Below, piece by piece: positions 46,921 through 58,790 of a stretch of 64,000 nucleotides of DNA. The translations under genes and the position numbers were made by a program. Every line of letters begins with the position of its first letter. Positions within the stretch are counted from its first letter, which is position 1. The stretch comes from Rhipicephalus microplus (taxonomy: Eukaryota; Arthropoda; Arachnida; Ixodida; Ixodidae): the NCBI RefSeq assembly GCF_043290135.1, contig NC_134710.1, positions 456,010,376 to 456,074,375 of the forward strand, written 5' to 3'. Below the pieces are notes generated by a model. That model did no database searches, had not been told where the DNA came from, and saw only the letters and a program-made list of their open reading frames with translations.

Positions 46921-49900
46921 ACCTTTTATGCAAGGCACGAAAGGGGTAAGAGCCTGTATGTGCCAAACCACTGAAAGCCGGCCAAAATAACAGTACTGTT
47001 GTGGCGAACATCAGATTCGCCAGTGAATCTAACGAGTTAGCTGCTGGAAGTCCCATTGTGGCCACAAAGGCCTCTGAAGGCTTCAGTGACGGCGGCAAGG
47101 TGCTGTGCCCGGAGAGTGTTTTTGATACAGAAATGCCATCTGTAATTGATTTGGCATAGTTATCCTGTATGTGCGTCGCCATGACAGCTAACTGTTAAGT
47201 TCGCAATATCTTCGGCCCAGCAGGCGAAGACACCTGTACAGGCAGCGGGACACAGTCGTGTGCTGACGCACGCGTGAGGTGGGCAATGTTGGAACACGTA
47301 CGTCTTCCACGTGCGCGCGGCGCAGCCCTGAGAAAGACGCTTGCATTGATAAGCATTCAGTCGAGTTTCCGGCAAGTCACGTTGTCCGCAAGTTGAAGAA
47401 AAATCACGCTGTATAGGCTGCGTTCAGTGAGTTTACGAGCGCGCGTGCGCCGCCTTTCGCCACGCTGCTTAAACGACGGGGCGGCATGGCGTGCAGCGGT
47501 GGAAACGCCAATGGCGGTTCCATTTTTCAATCAAGTCAAATTCCATTTGCAATCAAGTCAAATAGGAAAACGGCCATTTTCTGCAAAAATATTGTTGCCG
47601 CTTTGGCATATCTGAATAGTTACAGAAGGTACTATTTACCAAGTCATAAAATCTAAGCAGTTGCGGCGGCGAAACAAACTTTGAGGCAGTGCGGCCGTCA
47701 TGCTTCCAGAATCTAGCAACATGAGCGAGCATTGTTGTATGAACAATGCATTTACTTGACTTCGTAAGTGTGCGTACTGCACATGTGCTATTTTCACGCA
47801 TAGCGTAAGTCTAGCAAATATCGAAGTCGTTTTATAGTCGCTGCCAGTTGTGCTGCTCGCATCAGTCGGTTTTCCGGCGAAGTAGCAGAAATTTCGCCAC
47901 TCTGTAGTAATTTCAAGAAACTACAGTCTGAAAAAAGTATAGGTTTGGTTTATGAAACAAGCCAATATGTTTGCAAATTATCTAGCTATTACTATCCTAT
48001 TAAAGCTACGCAAATACCTTGTTGTTTAACTGCTTGCTGCTCTTTCTTTCTGTAAAAGTGCGCACAACAATCATTGTACGCTGACTAGCCTCATTTTTTT
48101 CTCTTTTTCACCCATAGGTAAATTTTCTTTGGTTCTGGGCTTCAAGTTTTCTTTTTTTCTTTACTAGCGCCTCCTGTCTTAATGCCTGTTTTCAGTGAGG
48201 CTGACAGTTCTCCTTAGATCCCAGTGATGCAGCAAGGGTATGATTAAAGCACTTCGTGAATGGTGAGAAGAGCAACATTTGCCATGCACCAAGGCTACAA
48301 CTACCCTACCATTTTTCCAGATATCTACAAGTCTTGTTTTGTCGATGCATAACAAACATTGTCAAGATAATAAATGTCATTTCCGACAAATTGGTGCTGC
48401 TGTGCAATTTTATTTACCAACAGGCATGGTATGAGAGAGAGGAAGGCCTGCCAAAGGCTTTGTAATATTGCACGAAATACGTGTGCTTAAATTCACATTT
48501 AATGCAATTCATTTTTAGATGGAACATAAGGGCATCTGCTGCAAGACCGGCAACGCCTAAGGACCCAACGACTGACATTGATTTCGGTGACAGCAAGGAC
48601 ACTGCCCTCAGTACGACCTCCAGTACTTCCAGCGCTACGTCCAGTGCTTGTATAACTAGCTTGGACCTGCTCTGCGTTGCCGCTGCATTGGTGCACGAGC
48701 AAACTGCATACCAGGTATAGCATTATGATGTTCCTTTTTTTATTTACACTAATTGATAGCTGTGCAATGTGTGTGGTAATTGCATTCACCATACTTGTTA
48801 ATGACAATGTTGAAATATACTGCAGCAGGGGGACAATGACAGTATTTCATTATGATAGTAGCCTTCAGTGTGCCCGGGGCTGTAGCTGTATCAGATGCTG
48901 AAAGTGACATTTATGGTTGTTGAATGTATGATCGAATGCTGAAAATAATATTCATTGTTGTTGAAACGTAGTGATGATTGCCAAAAATGTACTTATTGTT
49001 ATTGAAGTGTATGTATGATAAGAAATACCTGAAAATTGATTATTTATTGCATGCAACTAGAGGTGTAACCAATATAGCAAGTCTTTCTACCCATAAACAA
49101 GATTTTTTTGTTCAGTGGTAGCAGCAGGACTGCTTGTCATGTGTGCACTAATGAAGGCGTGAATAAAAACCCATATTACGACATCTCAGAAAAACTGACT
49201 TCAGCCCCAACACCAAGGTTGATCACATCTTTGCATCTGGTTTAAAAGTGCTTCGAGATTTATCCATTATGTTAACCTTGTACTGTTATTTTGCATCGCG
49301 CAATAACGGTGTTTCTCGAACTGCTGTTCCATCTCACATCACTGAGAATAACAGAATCAAAAGATGCTCTTAGGTGGAAGGCATAACATTGCATCTGTCA
49401 TAAATGATACTTTTAAGTCTCACAGTCACGTAAAAGCACGAGCATGATGCTGATGCTTCTGATGGAAAAGAAAAAAAAATAGCACGTGTTCCTACACGTT
49501 TTCCTGTTGAAAATCTGGCAGTTGATAAAGCATTTTATAGCACATTCAAAGTTTCATTCATTCAAAGCGAAAAAGGTTGTACTAAAACACTGCAGACATT
49601 CAAAAAAGCCACCAGTTAGGTGATAGAAAAACACTAAAAAGTTTGCTACTTTTAAAGTTCACCATGATCAGTTCTCTCAAATTTTATGGTAACACAAATA
49701 GTAGCTGGATTTCGAGACATTGTTTTGAGGCTGCAAGTTGTTCTTTCATAATTACCAATCATGACTTGCTTAAACATTTATACCCAGAATGCAATATGCG
49801 GTGTGTTGACCTTTTTGTTGTAAATGATCTTCCACTGCGGTAAGTAAATTTTCGCTGATTTAATAGGTCAGGAAAAAAATCATAAAGAGGACTAGAATTT

Positions 49901-49996
49901 GGGATTTTCTGTATATACTGAACAATCCCGCTTTCTATAGTTTTTACATGGATTATTATTACTGAATTCATGATATGTTTTTCTTGGTTGTGCAGG
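46921..49996. other. Unannotated stretch
   Basis: A Ser/Thr-rich frame at 48481-48720 is open on both strands and is not called. No other gene or repeat recognised. Confidence 0.45.
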
Positions 49997-51023
49997 CCTG
50001 CCAGACTGAAGATGCTGACAGCGGTGGACGTTTGTTGGGGTTTCTGTGCTGCATGGACGGGTATGATAAAATAACGCAGCTCTACCACACTGTTTGCGAT
50101 GCAGGAGTTCAGTGCAGCCCTTAAACAACCTTACGCCACAGCGAGCCAAGCAATCGATCTTCGTCTTTCGATGGCTACGAAAGCATTAAGTCATGTTCTA
50201 ATGCCATGAGAGATCTCTGTGGTGGTACTTTAGAAATGTATGCTGTTTTATTTGCGCTTCTGCCTGTGGCTGCTGATCGCTCGTGTGATGTATTGATGCA
50301 TGACAGACTATTGTTTTTATAAAGAAGCCAAATTTAGGAATTTCCTACTCATCACTTGCCGCAGTAATTTACGTGGACAGAATGACTGCTGCTAGTCATT
50401 TTAATAGCGTGTTTTGGACACTGGCTACAGCAACTGAAAAGTGGATATTAATTTCAGCCAGACACATCATAAGGTCTCTGTCACCCGATTGCTTCAACAT
50501 ACACTACACCAACTGGGCCATGATTATCGATTGCACATAGGCTCCGACAGCGCAGCTAGCTTCTGTAACAGAGCAGAGGGCACTTTATTCAAACTAAAAG
50601 GGTGGCTACCCGCTGAAATTTCTTGTAGCAATCACACCAAGTGGAGCTGTGTGTTTCCATTATAAGGTATATGATTGACGGTCTTGCGATGCTTTCGTAA
50701 CCGCAAATTCTCACTTCCTGAATAAAATAAAACCAGGCGACATGATCATGTCTGATAAGGAATTTTGTGACATTACTGCTGATCTCGGGAAGGCAGTGGC
50801 TATACTTGTTGTGCCTCCTTTCCTCAGAGGCCAAGGCCAGTTCACTGAGGCTGAACTTCAACAGACTTATAATATTTCGAGGGTACGAATTTATGCGGAG
50901 CGCATGATCCAGCGGGTCAACATGTGCAATGTATTAAATACACGAGCACCGACTGAACTAATTCCTGCCATGTTTGATGTTTTTATATGTGCGCTGTACT
51001 GGAAAATATGCAGCCTCCAATAA
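49997..51023 (+). pseudogene. DDE_4-type transposase (PIF/Harbinger-like) pseudogene
   Basis: A frame from about 50060 reads YDKITQLYHTVCDAG, then SFDGYESIKS and LCGGTLEMYAVLFALL. After a frameshift near 50320-50390 the second frame reads SHFNSVFWTLATATEKWI, MIIDCT, KFLVAITPSGAVCF, NKIKPGDMIMSDKEF, VVPPFLRGQGQFTEAEL and RVRIYAERMIQRVN. This matches DDE_4 transposases step by step. The catalytic residues are present: Asp at 50529-50531, Asp at 50754-50756, Glu at 50898-50900. In-frame stops (TAG at 50538, a TAA near 50611, a TGA near 50673) show it is dead. Relatives often carry an N-terminal THAP domain; I do not see one. It would cut and rejoin transposon ends. Confidence 0.85.
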
Positions 51024-51339
51024 TAAAGGTGCCAACTGCTGCAGAAGCTTGAGTCAGCTGAATTTTAGCGTTTAGGTTGACTTCATTTCACGTGTTATAT
51101 ATGAACTTAACTATGTCATTTATTGCCACACTTGGGACACTATTGCGAGCATCTGTATTGCTAAAATATATAATTTACAAGAAAAAGATGGTATGAAAAA
51201 AAATGCTTGTCATTTGATAATTTGAAAGTATGTTCTTTTTTTGATGCAACACCTATTGTAGCTGCTATAAATGCTTGCACTGCGGAACCTCAACAAAGCC
51301 TTTCAAAAAGTTGGCCACATTTTTGTACTAGCATTATGT

Positions 51340-51770
51340 GTTAACCACAAACTAATCAAGCAAGACTACAAGTTTTGTGGAACATATGACATCACAGGCC
51401 GAGATATACAATGTTTGGAATACACGTGTGCCCAATGATTTGATTCCTGTTTTGTGTGAAGTTTTTGATGTTTGTGTACTGGCTAACAAGTAGCATCTAA
51501 TAATAAGAGAGCAACAATGCCATTCAAACAAGTCAGCTGAAATTGAATATTTCAATATTTTTTCAAGCGTTAAATATAAATTAACAACTCTGTCATTCAT
51601 TTATCACTTATTGGGACGTATCGCATGAATCCGTATTGATAAAAATCTGTCGAATTCTGTAATGTTTTACAATTCGTAGTCTAAAAGTATGTTCTTTCTT
51701 TCATGCACCACGTACTTTAGCAGCTACTCATGCGTGGACTGTGGAACCTCATTAAAGTACTTTTATTTGT
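51340..51770 (+). repeat. Diverged tandem copy of the transposase 3' end and 3' UTR
   Basis: 51405-51500 encodes NVWNTRVPNDLIPVL, matching NVLNTRAPTELIPAM at 50926-50970. The following UTR also matches: CTAATAATAA, GTCAGCTGAA, GTATGTTCTTT and GGAACCTCA occur in the same order as at 51018-51300. Period about 480 bp. Confidence 0.75.
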
Positions 51771-54596
51771 AGATGAAATTCTTTTGCTGGCTCAAGCTTT
51801 TAAGCAAGTACAAATGAAGGTGTGGAAATGGTGTGGCTCAGAAATTCTTTTCTGAGTTTTTTTCGCAGTGCTGTAGTATGAATTAGCCATATCATGCGTG
51901 CATGATTATGATTTAACTATAGTTTTTAGATGAGTGGCTGTAAGCTTGACAAGCATTTCTCCTGTTCCTACGCTGTGTATGGCTGTTTGGTATACATATG
52001 CTTAAAATTATGAAATTATCTCGTGAAGTGTATGTATTGCTAATGTGCAAGTCCGGGTTATTCTGTGTACATTGTTTTGTCAATTCTTAAAGTGTTCTCT
52101 AGCCACAAAAAGCTGCCATTTAAGGAAATGATCATTAGGCGTGCAGCAAGCAATTTGTGGCATGCCTATGAGTACTATGTTCAGCTTGCAGTCTGCCAGA
52201 AAGAAAACAAAGAGCAAGAAAGTAACAATGTTGACTGATAGACTTGACAATAGCCAAAACACATGAGTGAACGATATGTGGGGCCCGTAGTACTTCTCCC
52301 ATTCCTTCCTCACTTAGTGCAATGACATTCTGTTCGAGACTAATATTGCTTGACTGTTTTCTATATTTCTGATACGCTTATTCATACAGCCTTTCAAGAA
52401 GTCAAAATAAAAACTCGCAGGAAAAAGCATGACTAGCCCTCACTTACCATAGTGTTTAAAACAGTGTCAGACACAGTGCAATTGATTAGTACCTTAACTT
52501 AAGAACAGGAAAAATTCCGTCTTGCAGATGCATAGCCCTCTAATTCTTTCACCTAAATTCGCGAGCGCTGACTGCATTGTCTAAACGGCCTTTAACGGAG
52601 CACAGGGGCAACAAGAACAAGAACACGTGCTCGTCTGCGATGAAGACTCCTGTGGTTGACTATTTTCCGAATGGCATAACATCGGACGCCTGGTACAGGC
52701 GCTTCCAGACTGTGGTCGATGGTCGCGCATGAGGTTAAAAAGATGGGAATCTGTACACAATTGACACTAGAGGTAGACTTTTAAAAATGGTATGCTGTAC
52801 TTCCAGAACCTACGTTAAGAACGATGATGAGGTCATGCAGTAAGCTTTTGCGACTGGAAGCGCATCGCATGTATTGTAATAAACATCTTGAAAGAAACAA
52901 GATATTATGGCACTATATAAAAAATACAAAAATAGGAAGGTAGGAGCACTCCCTAATTTCATATATAATTTAGCAATGTCAATGAGCTTGCCATTTGGAC
53001 ACTCCTGGCAGCAAGTGGGCAAAATAGAAAGTTTCAAGTGCGCGAACTGCTTCAGAGAGAAAGCAGTCATCCCTCTGCACACACACACAATAATGTTGTG
53101 CTTCTCAGTATATATAAAAAAGCACTCTTCGAGATTGCATATGAACATTAGTAGCTGTGCCTGTGTGTAGTATCTGTAATCTTTCTGAGCTGCTTCCACT
53201 GCACATTGAGCAATATTTTGTACCCTTCAATAGGTAGAACAATAAGTTTGGCCTATTAAGACTGAAAATGCATAGATCCAGCCTGCAACAGACTCTCATC
53301 GGCAGCCCTCCCGGCGTGGTCCGCATCCTGCTAGAACGCAAGAGGAATCAGTGTGTGCTGCAAGAAACGCACATCAGCGTCGCTGAAACACGCAGCCTGC
53401 GTCGTCTGCTGTGGTGCCCTAACAAAGGCGGAAGACTGAAGTTCAAGTCCGCGGCGCTAGGGGTGCCCTTTTTCGAAAAGGGTCTATTCAGCGGGACTCA
53501 CGGTTAAAATTTAACTTACATAGTCAAGAACTACAGCGGAAAACTTCTTATGGTATTTAAGTACTATTAAAATCTAGATAATAATTTAATTTCACATCTT
53601 TCATGAGTCTATATTATGCATTCGTTCACACTCATCATAACTATTGCTTTGATTTGTGGGGCCGAACATATCGTTGTCATCTTTCTTCTCTCCAGCATGT
53701 AAAAAATTAAGCCATTTGCATTATCACCTGTAGCTGCCGACACTACAAATATTTAGATTTTTGCAGGGATCTATATTGACAACCAGAACACATTCGCTTA
53801 TCAAGTAGATAGGGCCTCCAGCCTTCTAAAAGTTGTTCTCCTTTCCGGCCTTTTCAATTCTAAAATTACCTGTTTCTCGTCACATAACAGTTTTTTTACT
53901 TCCGAAGGTGTGATCTATGGTTATCAAAGACTAGCTTTTTTGTAATCAAACTCTGTAACTTATTGCCATATAATATTAGGTGTCCATTTTCTGTTTTGCA
54001 TTCACGCACCAGCTTAGAAACTTAAAGTTTAATAAATAGCATTCTGTATTCAATGTATATTCAGGTCATTGTGATTAGTGTCTCCATTTAATCTACTACA
54101 GTGCCTTTTCCCCATATATTTGTGTTTTAAGTTACATACCTCTAAGAGTCACCTTTGTTTAGATTGATATACGCTTTACTATGAATATTATGCTGCATCC
54201 GTTTTGCTACGAAGTAGTTTTTTTTTTTCAAAACAGTAATAAGGTCCCCCTACAGTGTTTACACTATAGATCCTTTTCCTGTAATATATGTCTGTATTCT
54301 GTATATGTTTGGAATACTGGATAAACTTCAAACCTAATGAATGGTAAAAATTTGCAGTTGCGGCAGCTTGATGCTTTCGATAGCCTTGTCTTTCCGGAAG
54401 ACAGCGAGGAGTGACTGCTTCAAGGTAGCCCCCTACGAATCACCACCAGCGGCCCACTACCCCACCCGTCATCGAACATGGTCGAACCACGTTCGTCGAA
54501 AACGGAAGACAGCAATAGAAGACAGTGAGTTACTTCGGCGTCATTTTTTTCACTCCAGTGTTCATGATTGTTCCAAGGAAAACGTCAATTGTTAAG
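51771..54596. other. Gene-poor stretch
   Basis: A locally GC-rich frame of 79 codons at 53268-53507 (contains RSLRRLLWCPNKGGRLKFKS) stands out from its AT-rich surroundings but has no recognisable domain. Otherwise nothing. Confidence 0.4.
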
Positions 54597-55065
54597 GCAT
54601 GAATAGGTCGCTATGCCACTTGGCCGTATTAATGGGAAGGTTCGATAACGCAGAGATAATGCGCGATTGGCCCGCGTAGATAAAGAAGCTGAATCTCAAG
54701 TTGGCAGAAGAGCGAAGCAAAATGAAGTAGAGCAAGACTTGGCATCACTTCGCATTCTACTTTTTGCAACATGTCCGTTTTTTACGCCTTTGGTCCTCGA
54801 TGTAGCGTTAATGCGTCATTTCCTATGGCATGAATATGTCGCTATGCCACTTGGCCGTAATTAATAGAAAAGGTCGATGACGCAGAGTTAATGCGTGATT
54901 AGCTGACATGGATGAAGAAGCTGAATCTCAGTTGGCAGAAGAGCGACGCAGAACGAAGTAGAGCAAGAGTTGGCATCGCATATCATGGTAGCATCCTACT
55001 TTTTTCCACTTGTCCGCTTTTCACCACTGTGGTTTTCGATGTAGCGTTAATGCTTCATTGGTCCA
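54597..55065. repeat. Two tandem ~231-bp units
   Basis: GGCATGAATAGGTCGCTATG at 54597 and GGCATGAATATGTCGCTATG at 54828 start two units. Each continues with a GAAGAAGCTGAATCTCA-like core and ends with GATGTAGCGTTAATGC. The core of the second unit can read MDEEAESQLAEERR, but a stop follows. Confidence 0.88.
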
Positions 55066-55568
55066 CATGGGGAAGCGAGTTTATTCTCGAGTTCACAGAA
55101 CATCTCTACAAGGTGATCAAAGCGTAGCTAAAGTGGGCAAAAGCGAATGGCACCAGACTTTTGCACCAGGGTTGGAAGGCCGAAGAAGAGGTGCTAGGAG
55201 TGGGGTCTTTGCCAAATATGCCGCGAGTAAGCAGTATCAAAGTGATAGCTGAAAGTGAACCGCACATGGATATCACTAGTAAAATTAATGTGCTTTTGGT
55301 AGAACATTCCGGGCCATTTGGCGTACACTATAAAAAATGAGGACCCTCCTTTCTCGGAGAATGCTGAAGGTGTAGCGGCGCCGAGCAATTCCGTGAGCAA
55401 GAATACCACTATCTCTTTAAGACGTAGCCTCTTTACGGAAGTCATCCTTCAGCAAAGTTACCACAGAACCTGTTACTCTATTAAGACCACAGATATTATT
55501 TCGTGACCAACATATGACTATTTCCTTTAGGTATTGTATACGTTATTGCAACTAATACAAAAATGTTT
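55066..55568. other. Unannotated stretch
   Basis: No gene or repeat recognised. Confidence 0.45.
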
Positions 55569-55643
55569 GTATCGTTCCACACAACAGTCTGCTGTATTGT
55601 TCCGCACAACAGTCTGTTGTATTGTTCCACACAACAGTGCGCC
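55569..55643. repeat. 25-bp minisatellite, three units
   Basis: GTATTGTTCCACACAACAGT plus five bases occurs at 55569-55593, 55594-55618 and 55619-55643 with few changes. Confidence 0.92.
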
Positions 55644-56364
55644 GCACCAAGGCTGGGCAATGCAGCCTCCTTGCAAAATATAGCAATGGAGGATTTCATT
55701 TATGTTCGGCGTGCCTGTGAATGTGAGTTATTTGTGTTGTTTGACGGAGAGTTTTGTTGGCTGAACACACTGTTAATTTAGGTTCTGGGCACACCTTCAA
55801 CTGCAAGTGAACCCACAGGTCGTAGAATGATTACAACCTACTATATGTTTTGCACAGGTAGCGTGATTTTGTGGAAATAATGCAGTAATTCATGGCTAGC
55901 TCCCTGAAGTACCTGTGTGTTATGCACACAACACCAAGTTTAACCAAATTGAAGTTATAAACCTCTGCTCTAGGCTCGTCTCACTTTTTAGGGAGTTTGG
56001 ATGGTTTCAAAATTTCGCAGCTGCCTTTCTATCTCTTTTATGTACTTCTGCCAGCCACTTAGCTCCCTTTCTTCTAATCTTTTCATTGATCAGAAGGAAT
56101 AAGAAATGCATCCCTTCTACAGCTTAGAAAGGTTTCCCATTTTCTTTCAACATCATCTGTTGGTTCATCCCGCTGCTTAACATGTCTGTGTTCCCTAGAG
56201 GCTCACCTCACGTTTTGCTATGGCTCTCTTGACTTTCTCATCCCACTAACATTTAGGTTTCTGTCTTCTTTTCCGGGTTGACTTGTCACGCGTCTTAGCA
56301 AGCTCTAGCTCAAACAGTCTAATTAAGTTCGTGCATGTCCACATTGTTTCAATATACTCCGTGA

Positions 56365-56965
56365 TTACTTTCCCAATTTCTTAGTGGCTATTTCAATCTG
56401 CCTTTCTGGATAAACATTTTCCTGTAGTTGCTCATCTTGTCTCCTTCCCACTTTCACTGCTCTTCCAAAACTTACCTTGATACGTTTGTGATCACTACCA
56501 AGACTTCTGGAGCCACCTTCATCTCTGTACATTCCACTGAGCTTATCATATATCCTATGGGACATCATTGCATAATCTATCGTCGACTGCATCCTTCCTA
56601 CCTCCCATGTAATTTGCCCATCACACTTCTCGGTACTGTTGCAAATGATCAAATCAAGTCTTTCACACATATCCATAATCATTTTGCCTGTAGGGTTGGT
56701 ATACCCATCTATATCTTCCATGTGCGCATTCATATCTCCTAGTATAATTATTTCGCACTCTCTTCCTAACTCCTGAGTGTCCTTTGATATGCAGTCTACC
56801 ATTGCCTGGTTTTCCTCTCTGGCCTTTTCTCCCGTCCAAAAGTACACGAAACCAAGGAGTGTCATTTGACCAGCCACTTTCCTTTTTAGCCTTAAATTTT
56901 CCTTGCACTCCTGCTTGACCCTTGGCCAGTCTCTACTTTTACGAATGAATGCCCCAATACCACCC
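56365..56965 (-). pseudogene. LINE endonuclease domain
   Basis: Endonuclease motifs in order on the minus strand: GGGIGAFIRKS upstream of the internal Met at 56877, then TLLGFVYF, IIILGDMNAHMEDIDGY, STIDYAMMS and SLGSDHKRIKVSF. These are the catalytic blocks of apurinic-type LINE endonucleases (the Asp-Asn of GDMN and the SDH of the last block). The frame runs to a stop at 56365. The upstream N-terminus is broken by stops. Confidence 0.88.
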
Positions 56966-57193
56966 CCCTTTCTGCTGCCTTCTGTTCTATTAAAATGTTC
57001 CCAGGCGTAGTCCGGATTGTTCGGAGGTTGTTCCGTGTCCCTGATGTGTATATAAAAAACTGTATACCATCGGCCTCTCTTCCCTAAGCTGTTCTCCTAT
57101 CTCTTCCCACTTCAGCCTGTTTCTACCGCCCTGCGTGTCAATATACCCTATGTATGAATTGGCTCGGTGCTCGTGGCTACGTCTATTTCTGCC

Positions 57194-57589
57194 CTAGAAT
57201 CTACCTATCTTAGATACTGGTGACACTTTGGAACTGTATCTGTCCATAACACCTGTCAATGAGTCTCCCTGGCTGTTTTCCTCGTTACTAGCTATCCTGC
57301 ACCGCGAAGGGCCCGTTTGCCCCCCCAAAGAAGCTACTGCGTGTCTTGCAAGTCGCCAACCCACCTCATGACCTAGCCACTCATCGAAGTGAATTCTGTC
57401 TCGTTGAAAACCACCCCACCTATGCACCTCTCTGTTTATTTCCACCACCTCAAAGCCTTTCTCTCGAATATTCCGAAATATCTCTTGGTTGGCGTTGACG
57501 ACCGCTCTTTGCAGGTTGATATCACGCACCGGTACCTCCGGTATCGTGCATATCACTACCTGTATGACCTCCGAAGCGTCAATGTGCAT
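57194..57589 (-). pseudogene. LINE ORF1 with GDSL-like esterase C-terminus
   Basis: The frame reads VVICTIPEVPVRDINLQRAV, then GFEVVEINREVHRWGGFQRD, then DRIHFDEWLGHEVG. The Asp-x-x-His in DRIHF followed by a G-rich C-terminus is the last catalytic block of SGNH/GDSL-type esterase domains found in ORF1 of some LINEs. The N-terminal Ser block is missing, so this is a partial ORF1. It lies just upstream of the endonuclease on the same strand. Confidence 0.7.
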
Positions 57590-57650
57590 CCTGCCGGGAA
57601 CTTTTTCCTGACATTGAGTCTTCTCCGTCGCACAACCTCGCTGTTACCTC

Positions 57651-58438
57651 GTGTTCATGGACTGGGGCCCAGTACGTGAAGAAACACACCGAAAGATTGT
57701 AATCGTTCCACCCGTGCGTTTACCGCTTCCTGCTTCCATCAGCCCAGATACAATGCGCCCCTTCGAAAGCAAACCGAACCTCTCTCGCAATTCTCTCGGA
57801 TCTTCTGCCGGCTGTCTCAACTTTACGACAAGCAGCGCATCAATATGCTGAGTTTGCCAGGAGGGCGATTACATGGAATGTCTTGTCGCTTTGCTAATTT
57901 CTCGGGCAACATGGGCTTGCTGCACGTCTCCTGTCTGGAACATTGGCTGAACACCCAGAACATGAACGACTGCGAGGTCTGTAACCACCGCTTTCCAACC
58001 GTGGCCCAAGCCATTGGCATACATCATTTCTTTTACTAGGCTCTGCACGCTGGCTCTCTATGGGTTGTGCTTTGAGACCTGCTCTGCTTCACTGTCATAA
58101 CACCATTGACCGCCCTCTTCTGCTTCTATTTTGGCCATATCACCTCAAAACAAACGCTGGAAGGACGCATCATGAGGGTCATCAGCGTGGTCACTCTAGC
58201 TAACCTTTTTCCTACCGCCTAATTGTTCTCGTTCTCTTTCATAGTGCGCTGCCGTTACCGGGCTTTCGCTCTATGGCAGACACACAATGCGATGTACAAA
58301 ATCTGGGTACAGCGCAGCACGGTGCCGAACTATGGACAACACAGGACGCTGGATGGACAGCAGGCGAGGTCACTGAATATGCTGGACGTGGCTTTAAGGG
58401 TAACAGAGACCAAGCGCACAATGCAGATGAATGTATGA
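57651..58438 (+). pseudogene. MARCH-type (RING-CH) E3 ubiquitin ligase pseudogene (right copy)
   Basis: The N-terminal frame from 57651 ends with a frameshift near 57797. The RING-CH frame then reads FCRLSQLYDKQRINML, SCRFANFSGNMGLLHVSCLEHWLN and DCEVCNHRFPTV. Six of eight zinc ligands remain: Cys at 57806, 57884, 57932, 57971, 57980 and His at 57923. The second Cys reads Ser (57815) and the fourth reads Phe (57890). The frame continues, without an intron, through a TAG at 58037 and a TGA at 58073 into the two membrane helices (DLLCFTVITPLTALF) and the tail, with a TAA at 58220 shared with the left copy. Single-exon structure suggests a retrocopy or an intronless family member. MARCH ligases ubiquitinate membrane proteins; this copy cannot encode a full protein. 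Confidence 0.8.
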
Positions 58439-58534
58439 CTCGGCTAGCGTCTGCCATTGGAACATCCCCCGAACTATTTGCCTGGGAGTCCACCTTCTGC
58501 ACCTAAGCATTCGATATTCGCAAGCTTCTCATAT

Positions 58535-58777
58535 ATTTGCCCCGCCGCGGTGGTCTAGTGGCTAAGGTACTCGGCTGCTGACCCGCAGGTCGCGGGTTCG
58601 ATTCCCGGCTGCGGCGGCTGCATTTCCGATGGAGGCGGAAATGTTGCAGGCCCGTGTGCTCAGATTTGGGCGCACGTTAAAGAACCCCAGGTGGTCGAAA
58701 TTTCCGGAGCCCTCCACTACGGCGTCTCTCATAATCATATGGTGGTTTTGGGACGTTAAACCCCACAAATCGAATCG
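58535..58777 (+). mobile_element. Ruka SINE, full length, with an empty site in the other duplication copy
   Basis: A complete head (TGGTCTAGTGGCTAAGG, GGGTTCGATTCCCGG), body and CAAATCGAATCG tail. A perfect 13-bp target duplication AAGCTTCTCATAT flanks it (58522-58534 and 58778-58790). The left copy has this 13-mer once (477-489), so it shows the unoccupied target. Confidence 0.97.
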
Positions 58778-58790
58778 AAGCTTCTCATAT

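Larger units (their letters stand above)
55925..57640 (-). mobile_element. APE-type LINE fragment, minus strand
   Basis: Reading leftward: a GDSL-like ORF1 end, an endonuclease, then a linker (KWENFLEC-type residues in broken frames) down to about 55925. No reverse transcriptase is in the window, so the copy is 3'-truncated or deleted. It differs in sequence from the LINE at 11600. Its 5' side abuts the MARCH pseudogene. Confidence 0.82.

Noticed and set aside
52810..53199. 129-codon minus-strand frame
   Set aside because: AT-rich, no domain, and overlaps an equally open plus-strand frame.
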